From assembly GCA_018701055.1 (NCBI GenBank), contig JABIUH010000135.1, positions 1 through 12,153 of the forward strand: DNA of 12,153 bases, given 5' to 3'. This DNA is from Woeseia sp. Lineage in GTDB: Bacteria; Pseudomonadota; Gammaproteobacteria; Steroidobacterales; Woeseiaceae. Position 1 is the first letter of the stretch. Every line of letters begins with the position of its first letter. Below the pieces are notes generated by a model. It saw only the letters and a list, made by a program, of their open reading frames with translations. It was not told the origin of the DNA and searched no databases. The translations under genes were made by a program, and so were the position numbers. This document shows, in pieces, positions 7,092-12,153 of the stretch.

Positions 7092-7111
7092 CGCTTACCA
7101 ACGGGTAAGCG
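7092..7111. repeat. Perfect 8-bp stem-loop in the rsmI-lpoA divergent region
   Basis: CGCTTACC and GGTAAGCG flank the 4-base loop AACG. In the rsmI transcript the stem would sit about 21 bases before the TTG start, close to its ribosome binding site. As DNA it could equally be an operator serving the divergent genes. There is no T-tract on either side, so it is not a terminator. Confidence 0.5.
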
Positions 7112-7214
7112 ATTGGTTGGATAGGCTCGAAAATCAGGTTAATCTGCGCTGAATCAACCCTAATTCGACGCTAGTCCATTCTTGCGCTCAACAACGACAT
7201 CTTCAGGCACTTGC

Positions 7215-9155
7215 ATGACAGACATTCGAAAATTCATTCGCCGTATCGTTAGCCTGACTATTCTCGCATCATTGCTAAGTGCTTGCGCCACTACAGACTT
7301 TAGCGGATTTGGAGGCCAGAATGAGCAACGCGCGCGCGCAATGGCCGCTAGCGGCCGTCACGAAGACGCAGCAGGCGCGTACATTGGCCTGGCGACCGAC
7401 GTCGGCGGTGTCGAGCGCGACCGACTCACGCTACTCGCAATCGAGCAATGGTTATTCGCGGGCGATGGCCGGCGTGCCCGTAATGCGCTGCGATCCTTGC
7501 CGACCCCCGCTGGCGGCGAACTCTTATGGTTGTGGAACGTTGATGCTGCCGCCCTATCATTGTGGGAAGGCAAGCCGGACGAGGCATTGTCCTTATTAGA
7601 ACCCTTAAGTAGACAAGCGTTATCCGGCGACTATAGAACGCGAGTCGAAGCGCTGCGTGCCGATGCTTGGTTTCAAAAAGACGATCCGCTTCGTGCGGTT
7701 AATCTGTACATGCAGCGTGAAACCTGGCTTGACGATCTCCGTGCAGTGGACGCCAATCGACAACGCCTTTGGGCTGGGCTCGCAATCGCCAACGTGCAAG
7801 ACCTGCGAGATGCAGCCAGTGTTTCCTTTGACCCGGTGGCGCGTGGCTGGCTTACGTTGGCAGCGCTCGCGAACTCGACCGGGCAACAAGGAATCGGCTG
7901 GGGAAACGGCCTGATACGCTGGCAAGAGGAGAATATCGATCATCCTGCTATTGGCGTTTTAGGCGATTTTTCCGTATCGCCGGAAACCCTTCTTAACTAC
8001 CCCCGACAAGTTGCCTTACTGTTGCCGCTGAGCGGGAACAGTGCGACAGCTGGCAATGCCGTGAGAAACGGATTCCTGGGTGCGTACTTTTCTGCGACGA
8101 GTGGCACAGAGAGCGAACAAGATATTCGTGTGTACGACGTCAATGCAGAAGGCGGCGTGGCATCCGCGTACTCAGAGGCAGTGCTGAACGGCGCAGAATT
8201 TGTCGTTGGACCATTGTTGCGACGGCATGTTGCCGAACTTGCCTCCGAACTCGTGCTGCCCGTTCCTGTGTTGTGCCTAAATTATCTTGGTGACAATCAA
8301 TCGGCGCCACCGGGATTTTTTCAATTTGCACTGTCACCCGAAGACGAGGCTGCATCGGCTGCCCAACGCGCCATTGAAAACAATGGCTTGCGAGGCGTCG
8401 CGCTGGTTCCCGCGAATGACTGGGGCCGTCGCATGATTTCGAGTTTCACAACGGAATTCGAAGGGCTTGGCGGCACACTTCTTGAGTATCGTAGTTACGA
8501 ACCGAATGCTCAGGACTTTGCTTTCGAGATCGAAAATATCATGGCGCTATCGCAAAGCGTGCAACGCTATCAGCGCTTACGCGCCAATATCGGTGGGCCG
8601 TTGCAGTTTGACCCACGTCGACGCCAGGATGTTGACTTCGTGTTTTTAGCGGCCGACGCAAAGGCGGGTCGACTCATTAAGTCTCAGCTCAAGTTTCACT
8701 ACTCGGGTGAATTGCCTGTGTACGCAACATCATTCATCAACTCACTTGACGGTCGTTCGAACACCGACCTGAACGACATCATGTTTGCTGATGCGCCGTG
8801 GGTTATTTCACCACCGGCCTGGATTGCAGACTATCCGGATATTTATGGCGAATTTTGGCCGGCCGAGAAGCGCCAAACGCGCCTGCATGCTATGGGCTAC
8901 GACGCATATCATTTGGTGGGCGAATTATTTAATTCGCGTGAGTACGGGATGGGAGAAGTGTCTGGCGCAACCGGCCGCCTGTTTCTGACCATTGATGGGC
9001 GCATACATCGCAAGCTGGCTTGGGCGCAATTCGAGCGAGGCCAGGCAGTGCCGCTACCCGACACGGATGAATTTGAAGGCTTGTTTGAAGAACAAGAATT
9101 GGACCGCGACGATGCTGAGCCGATTTTCTGGCAAGACGAGCTGCGTAATCGCTAA
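7215..9155 (+). CDS. lpoA: LpoA, outer-membrane lipoprotein activator of PBP1A
   Basis: LpoA reaches from the outer membrane to the inner-membrane synthase PBP1A (MrcA) and stimulates its transpeptidase activity. The chosen ATG gives 646 residues (E. coli 678): a lipoprotein signal with basic start (RKFIRR), hydrophobic core and lipobox LSAC with C24 as lipid site. The residue after C24 is Ala, so the protein should go to the outer membrane. About 25-255 is Ala/Leu-rich helical sequence, fitting the TPR-like N-domain. From about 262 (PRQVALLLPLSGNSATAG) begins the periplasmic-binding-protein-like C-domain. A TTG at 7182 would add 11 residues ahead of the signal peptide and is less likely; AGG at 7205-7207 supports the ATG. 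It heads the lpoA-yraN-gmhA operon. Confidence 0.94.
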   Translation: MTDIRKFIRRIVSLTILASLLSACATTDFSGFGGQNEQRARAMAASGRHEDAAGAYIGLATDVGGVERDRLTLLAIEQWLFAGDGRRARNALRSLPTPAGGELLWLWNVDAAALSLWEGKPDEALSLLEPLSRQALSGDYRTRVEALRADAWFQKDDPLRAVNLYMQRETWLDDLRAVDANRQRLWAGLAIANVQDLRDAASVSFDPVARGWLTLAALANSTGQQGIGWGNGLIRWQEENIDHPAIGVLGDFSVSPETLLNYPRQVALLLPLSGNSATAGNAVRNGFLGAYFSATSGTESEQDIRVYDVNAEGGVASAYSEAVLNGAEFVVGPLLRRHVAELASELVLPVPVLCLNYLGDNQSAPPGFFQFALSPEDEAASAAQRAIENNGLRGVALVPANDWGRRMISSFTTEFEGLGGTLLEYRSYEPNAQDFAFEIENIMALSQSVQRYQRLRANIGGPLQFDPRRRQDVDFVFLAADAKAGRLIKSQLKFHYSGELPVYATSFINSLDGRSNTDLNDIMFADAPWVISPPAWIADYPDIYGEFWPAEKRQTRLHAMGYDAYHLVGELFNSREYGMGEVSGATGRLFLTIDGRIHRKLAWAQFERGQAVPLPDTDEFEGLFEEQELDRDDAEPIFWQDELRNR

Positions 9156-9543
9156 GCTTGCCAGCGCATCACCTAAAAAAGATCCTCGGCATCGGCTTGG
9201 GGCACATTACGAGGACGCGGCACTCGCATATCTACGCCAAAACGGACTGCAACTTTTAACGCAGAATTATCGTTGCCGCTTCGGCGAAATCGACTTAGTT
9301 ATGCGCCACCAGAAATACCTAGTGTTCGTCGAAGTTCGTTTCAGAAGTCGCAATCGTTTTGCAGGCGCGAGCCTAACTGTCGATCATCGTAAGCAAGCGA
9401 AATTAGTGAAGACAGCGGCGATGTTTCTGAGTCAGCATCGGCGCCACGCAGATGATACGGTGCGCTTCGATGTGCTTGCTTTTGATCGCACCGATAGTGC
9501 CTCGAGCACGATACAATGGATCAAGGATGCTTTTCGTCCGTGA
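9112..9543 (+). CDS. yraN: YraN, UPF0102 family nuclease-fold protein
   Basis: YraN proteins have a PD-(D/E)XK nuclease-like fold, but their role is not established. The ATG at 9112 gives 143 residues (E. coli 131). Motifs: GAHYEDAALAYL at 30-41, YRCRFGEIDLVM at 53-64 and VFVEVRFRSR at 71-80, where GEID and VEVR hold the putative metal-binding acidic residues. The conserved part starts near residue 29, at or just after the lpoA stop. No ATG, GTG or TTG lies in frame between 9112 and that point, so the start is either this ATG, overlapping lpoA by 44 nt with GGA 8 bases before it, or a rare codon such as ATC inside the overlap. Frame and product are secure; the first about 15 residues are not. 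Confidence 0.88.
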   Translation: MLSRFSGKTSCVIAKLASASPKKDPRHRLGAHYEDAALAYLRQNGLQLLTQNYRCRFGEIDLVMRHQKYLVFVEVRFRSRNRFAGASLTVDHRKQAKLVKTAAMFLSQHRRHADDTVRFDVLAFDRTDSASSTIQWIKDAFRP

Positions 9544-9575
9544 CCAAACCTCCTTAAAGATGACGGAACACCACA

Positions 9576-10166
9576 ATGAATGCCGAATCAAGAGTCGCTC
9601 AACACTTCGCGGATAGTATCGCCGCCAAACAAGCGGCGGCTGATGCGCTTCCCGCCATCATCGCGAACGCCGGTTTGTTGATGGGTCAGTCACTTCAAAA
9701 CGAAGGTAAGATCTTAAGCTGCGGCAACGGCGGTTCGGCGGGCGACGCGCAGCACTTTTCATCGGAGTTGTTGAATCGCTTCGAACGAGAAAGACCGGGC
9801 CTGCCAGCGGTCGCTCTCACAACGGACTCCTCGACGCTCACCTCAATTGCGAACGATTACGCCTACGAAGAAATTTTTTCGAAACAGATTCGCGCACTGG
9901 GACGAAGCGGTGACGTACTACTTGCGATTTCAACATCCGGAAATTCGCAAAATATCAATCGCGCGGTTCAAGCAGCCCACGAACGAGATATGCAGGTGGT
10001 CGCGCTAAGCGGCAGAGACGGCGGCGACATGGCGGAAATTCTCATCGCAGGCGATATCGAAATCCGAGTCCCCGCCGAACGCACAGCGAGAATTCAGGAG
10101 GTTCACTTAGTGGTTATTCACTGCCTATGCGATCTAATTGACGAATCGCTATTCGGCGAAATTTAG
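9576..10166 (+). CDS. gmhA: GmhA/DiaA family sugar isomerase (SIS) protein, likely phosphoheptose isomerase
   Basis: The 196 residues match the family that includes GmhA (sedoheptulose 7-phosphate isomerase, first step of LPS heptose synthesis) and E. coli DiaA (a DnaA-binding initiation factor). The locus, after lpoA-yraN, is that of diaA, and the length equals E. coli DiaA. However, the substrate loop CGNGGSAGDAQHF (49-61) is GmhA-like, and E64 and H182 align with GmhA catalytic residues E65 and H180. E. coli DiaA has Ser and Asn there. STSGNS (119-124) binds sugar phosphate; RIQEVHLVVIH (172-182) is also conserved. I infer an active isomerase; DnaA binding is possible but not visible in sequence. 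It starts 32 nt after yraN, probably in the same operon. No second gmhA can be checked for here. Confidence 0.9.
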   Translation: MNAESRVAQHFADSIAAKQAAADALPAIIANAGLLMGQSLQNEGKILSCGNGGSAGDAQHFSSELLNRFERERPGLPAVALTTDSSTLTSIANDYAYEEIFSKQIRALGRSGDVLLAISTSGNSQNINRAVQAAHERDMQVVALSGRDGGDMAEILIAGDIEIRVPAERTARIQEVHLVVIHCLCDLIDESLFGEI

Positions 10167-10185
10167 TCGCAGCGCATCCTCGCAA

Positions 10186-10226
10186 TGAAATCATCTGTGC
10201 AGGCTACGCCTGCACAGATGATTTCA
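10186..10226. terminator. Perfect 19-bp hairpin between convergent gmhA and sspB, probable bidirectional terminator
   Basis: The left arm TGAAATCATCTGTGCAGGC (10186-10204) is exactly complementary to 10208-10226, with a TAC triloop. The last three bases are the sspB stop codon on the minus strand. Lying between two convergent operons, it suits a two-way transcription stop. Neither side has a T-tract, so standard intrinsic termination is doubtful; it may instead protect 3' ends or belong to a dispersed repeat family. Confidence 0.55.
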
Positions 10227-10625
10227 CTTCACGACCGTCAGGTGTGCCCGCGCGCCCTTTGAGCCCTCTGTACTCTCTGACCCATCAGGTGGCTCAGGTT
10301 GCTCAGTGCCGTGCGAAAAGATCATCCCTTGTCCGGTTTCCTTTGCGTAAATTCCCATCACTGACGACGTTGGCACCCAGACATCAAACGGAACTCCGGA
10401 AAACCGTGCGCGGAAACTAACGCCAGAATTCGTCAGCTTTAGATTATGGGCGGCAGAATGACTGATATTGAGAATTATCTTACCGTCCTTCACGTGCCCG
10501 GTCGGAACAGTGACACCATCAGCGGCCGCATCAATGACAACGTGCGGCGTATGGCCGTTATCGCCCATCCACTCATGCATGGCGCGCAGCAAATATGGGC
10601 GTTTTGATCGACTAAAATTTGTCAT
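10224..10625 (-). CDS. sspB: SspB, ClpXP protease specificity-enhancing adaptor
   Basis: SspB binds ssrA-tagged stalled-translation products (and RseA fragments in E. coli) and delivers them to ClpXP. The protein has 133 residues. The substrate-binding domain shows RPYLLRAMHEWMGDN (9-23), TPHVVID (26-32), ILNIS (51-55), FRARFSGVP (71-79) and GIYAKETGQGMIF (91-103). A short Pro/Glu/Ser/Gly linker follows, then the ClpX-docking tail RAHLTVVK at the C-terminus, like LRVVK in E. coli. The linker is about 30 residues shorter than in E. coli (165 total). The ATG at 10625 fits the family N-terminus; an upstream TTG (10673) would add 16 unlike residues. No Shine-Dalgarno is visible. The gene follows sspA after a structured 157-nt spacer. 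Confidence 0.93.
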   Translation of the reverse strand: MTNFSRSKRPYLLRAMHEWMGDNGHTPHVVIDAAADGVTVPTGHVKDGKIILNISHSAAHNLKLTNSGVSFRARFSGVPFDVWVPTSSVMGIYAKETGQGMIFSHGTEQPEPPDGSESTEGSKGARAHLTVVK

Positions 10626-10661
10626 TGGCAATAGGTAAGCGGTTCGATACTGGCAAACAAG

Positions 10662-10774
10662 GCGCACCCACAAAAAGTGCCTGCGCAGAATAACACTACT
10701 GAAGAGACTACGGACGCCACTTGCGTCACAAACGTCGACCCATCCAGTGTTATGCCGACCCCTCGCGGGGTCAG
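10662..10774 (-). other. Structured sspA-sspB spacer with three predicted stem-loops
   Basis: On the minus strand, after the sspA stop, come: a 9-bp stem GCTGACCCC/GGGGTCGGC with a GCGA (GNRA) loop (10754-10775); a long-range 8-bp stem ATAACACT/AGTGTTAT (10746-10753 with 10690-10697) enclosing GACGC/GCGTC; and GCGCA-GG-CAC/GTG-GG-TGCGC around TTTTT (10662-10686). None ends in a T-tract, so this looks like a structured leader or mRNA-stabilising spacer rather than a terminator. No coding potential or family is recognised. Confidence 0.4.
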
Positions 10775-10782
10775 CCGCTCAC

Positions 10783-11412
10783 CTATAAACGCATCTCTTG
10801 TTCAAGCTCGGTCAGACTCTCCTGAAAGGAGCGTCGTTCAAATACGCGTTTCATATACCCTTCGATTGATTCCGATTGTGAACCGAGATCGATTCCATAC
10901 ACCGGGAGCCGCCACAAGATTGGCGCGATACTGCAGTCGACCAGAGAAAAATCGTCACTGAGGAAATACTGCTTCGCCTCAAATAATTCAACGCTTGCCA
11001 ATATGCTCTCGCGCAACATTTTGCGAGACTTCGCCGGCAATTTTCTCTCGCCTTCGGCATCGAACTGTTCGGCAAACTGATACCAATCCGTTTCGATTCG
11101 AAATAGTGCAAGTCGAAACTGCGCTCGCGTAACTGGATCAACCGGCATGAGTGGCGGATGTGGAAAGCGTTCATCGAGGTATTCAATGATCACGCGCGAA
11201 TCATAAAGCACCAGATCTCTATCCACGAGCGTTGGAACCGTATGATAAGGATTCAAATCCATCAAATCTTCTGGCAAATCCGGTCCATCAACACTGACAA
11301 CTTCCATGTTGATATTCTTCTCTGCCAAAACCAGGCGCGTACGATGACTATGGATACACGTTGGCTTTGAAAACAAAGTCATCACGGATCGTCGATTGGC
11401 AATTACTGCCAT
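10783..11412 (-). CDS. sspA: SspA, stringent starvation protein A (RNA polymerase-associated)
   Basis: SspA binds RNA polymerase with sigma70 and affects acid and starvation tolerance and virulence genes. It has a glutathione-transferase fold but no transferase activity. The 209 residues (E. coli 212) align along their length: MAV-ANRRSVMTLFS at the start, DLNPYHTVPTLVDRDL (52-67), YLDERFPHPPLMP (78-90), YFLSDDFSLVDC and WRLPVYGI. The P84-H85-P86 surface motif needed for function in E. coli is present at the same positions. The ATG at 11412 has a good ribosome binding site (AGGGGA about 8 bases upstream). It lies 72 nt after petC and likely shares its transcript, with sspB downstream. Confidence 0.97.
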   Translation of the reverse strand: MAVIANRRSVMTLFSKPTCIHSHRTRLVLAEKNINMEVVSVDGPDLPEDLMDLNPYHTVPTLVDRDLVLYDSRVIIEYLDERFPHPPLMPVDPVTRAQFRLALFRIETDWYQFAEQFDAEGERKLPAKSRKMLRESILASVELFEAKQYFLSDDFSLVDCSIAPILWRLPVYGIDLGSQSESIEGYMKRVFERRSFQESLTELEQEMRL

Positions 11413-11464
11413 AGTGCGGTCCCCTTCGGAGTGTTGTAGTTAGTGATTCTTAATTATTTATGGT

Positions 11465-11482
11465 GATTCGAATGATCGAATC
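11465..11482 (-). repeat. 7-bp stem-loop just after the petC stop
   Basis: GATTCGA and TCGAATC flank a 4-base loop, starting two bases beyond the petC TAA. The following minus-strand sequence is AT-rich but lacks a T-run, so it is at best a weak or partial terminator between petC and sspA. The rest of the 72-base spacer holds the sspA ribosome binding site and no clear promoter. Confidence 0.4.
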
Positions 11483-11484
11483 TC

Positions 11485-12153
11485 TTAGGTAATATCTTTC
11501 CAGACTTGTTTTTTCAACATTGACGCGATAACCCAGAATACAATCAAAAACATCAGCACCCAGACGCCAAGCACTCGCCGTGTCGAACGTACTGGCTCGC
11601 TTATGTACTCCAGAAAATTTGCAGTATCGCGGGCAAACTCGTCAAACTCTTCCGCAGACATCGTGCCTTCGGTCACTTGCTCGAATTTATCAAAGTGTTG
11701 CGTACCATTTTCGTCAGTTGAAAATACTGCCGATTGATACCCCTGCAACTCCCAAAGTACATTCGGCATACCGGTGCCTTCGAGCACGCGATTATCGACG
11801 CCCGTTGGACTGTCCGGATCTAAATAAAACCCACGCATAAAATTAAAAACGTAGTCAGTTCCACGTGCGCGCGCCATTAACGACATGTCAGGCGGCGGTT
11901 GTCCGAACCAACGTGCGGCGGCGTCCATCGGCATGGAGGCTTGAATCGTCTCAAAAGTCTTCTCAGCGTTGAACATCAGATTTTCGACAAGCTGATCTTC
12001 GCTCAACTGCAGACCCTTACCAAGTGTGTTGAAACGCACGTACTTCGCAGAATGGCAGCCCGAACAGTAATTCATGAAATTACGCGCGCCCCGCTGTAAC
12101 GAATTGATGTTATCTGGATCGTTCTCAGTTGGGTCGAGTTCGATCGTCGAGGC
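11485..12153 (-). CDS. petC: Cytochrome c1 of the bc1 complex (C-terminal part, cut by window edge)
   Basis: This haem c subunit of complex III passes electrons from the Rieske protein to soluble cytochrome c in the periplasm. The frame is open to the window edge (222 residues visible); the ATG at 12075 is internal, because the conserved SLQRGARNFMNYCSGCHS block spans it. CSGCH (visible residues 30-34) binds haem covalently. TGMPNVL (Met at about visible residue 129) supplies the likely axial Met ligand. DYVFNFMRGFYLDP and a membrane anchor at about 194-213, followed by KKQVWKDIT, are typical of proteobacterial c1. The signal peptide and start lie beyond the edge, where cytochrome b and Rieske genes would be expected. 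sspA and sspB follow on the same strand, as in Pseudomonas. Confidence 0.95.
   Translation of the reverse strand, partial: ASTIELDPTENDPDNINSLQRGARNFMNYCSGCHSAKYVRFNTLGKGLQLSEDQLVENLMFNAEKTFETIQASMPMDAAARWFGQPPPDMSLMARARGTDYVFNFMRGFYLDPDSPTGVDNRVLEGTGMPNVLWELQGYQSAVFSTDENGTQHFDKFEQVTEGTMSAEEFDEFARDTANFLEYISEPVRSTRRVLGVWVLMFLIVFWVIASMLKKQVWKDIT

Noticed and set aside
7182..7214. TTG start for lpoA giving 11 extra residues
   Set aside because: It would put a polar stretch ahead of a normal lipoprotein signal peptide. The ATG at 7215 has a correctly spaced AGG.
8992..9111. ATG at 8992 as the yraN start (183 residues)
   Set aside because: It would make the protein about 50 residues longer than the family, entirely inside lpoA. 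The ATG at 9112 is closer to the expected length.
10626..10673. TTG start for sspB giving 16 extra residues
   Set aside because: The added residues do not resemble the family, and the TTG lies in the loop of a predicted hairpin. The ATG at 10625 matches the usual N-terminus.
11485..12075. Treating the ATG at 12075 as the petC start
   Set aside because: The frame stays open to the edge, and the conserved sequence before CSGCH (SLQRGARNF) lies upstream of this ATG. A secreted cytochrome also needs a signal peptide, so the start is outside the window.

Overview
The window comes from a gammaproteobacterial chromosome. LpoA, YraN, a GmhA/DiaA protein and the SspA/SspB pair are typical of Gammaproteobacteria. 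The meso-diaminopimelate type MurE shows a Gram-negative wall, and a cytochrome bc1 gene (absent from E. coli) shows an aerobic respiratory organism outside the Enterobacterales. From memory, the order dcw cluster - rnpB - rsmI / lpoA - yraN - gmhA / sspB - sspA - petC resembles the Pseudomonas arrangement, so most of the window is conserved core genome. I see no mobile element, CRISPR array, tRNA or phage gene.

Layout. Positions 1-5373, minus strand: the start of the division and cell wall (dcw) cluster, transcribed mraZ > rsmH > ftsL > ftsI > murE > murF, with murF running off the left edge. From rsmH to murF, every junction is a stop/start overlap, so translation is probably coupled. Positions 5374-5760: a 387-base control region with a good sigma70 promoter, a three-repeat MraZ box, two further candidate promoters and several dyads. 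Positions 5761-6118, minus: RNase P RNA (rnpB). Positions 6231-7070, minus: rsmI. Positions 7215-10166, plus: lpoA, yraN and gmhA/diaA as one likely operon. Positions 10224 to the right edge, minus: petC (partial) > sspA > sspB, convergent with the gmhA operon and separated from it by a perfect 19-bp hairpin.

How the genes work together. The dcw genes make and polymerise septal peptidoglycan: MurE and MurF build the precursor peptide, FtsI cross-links at the septum, FtsL is a divisome scaffold, RsmH modifies 16S rRNA, and MraZ represses the cluster. LpoA adds outer-membrane control of peptidoglycan synthesis through PBP1A. RsmI is a second 16S rRNA methyltransferase; its target nucleotide (C1402) is the same one RsmH modifies. 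SspA and SspB are a stress-linked transcription factor and a ClpXP adaptor. PetC is the cytochrome c1 of complex III.

No plainly new multi-gene system is present. The parts most worth a second look are non-coding: the rnpB-mraZ control region, including an out-of-frame ORF with a strong ribosome binding site ahead of mraZ; the sspA-sspB spacer with three stem-loops; the 19-bp hairpin; and a GmhA-like active site in a gene at the diaA locus.
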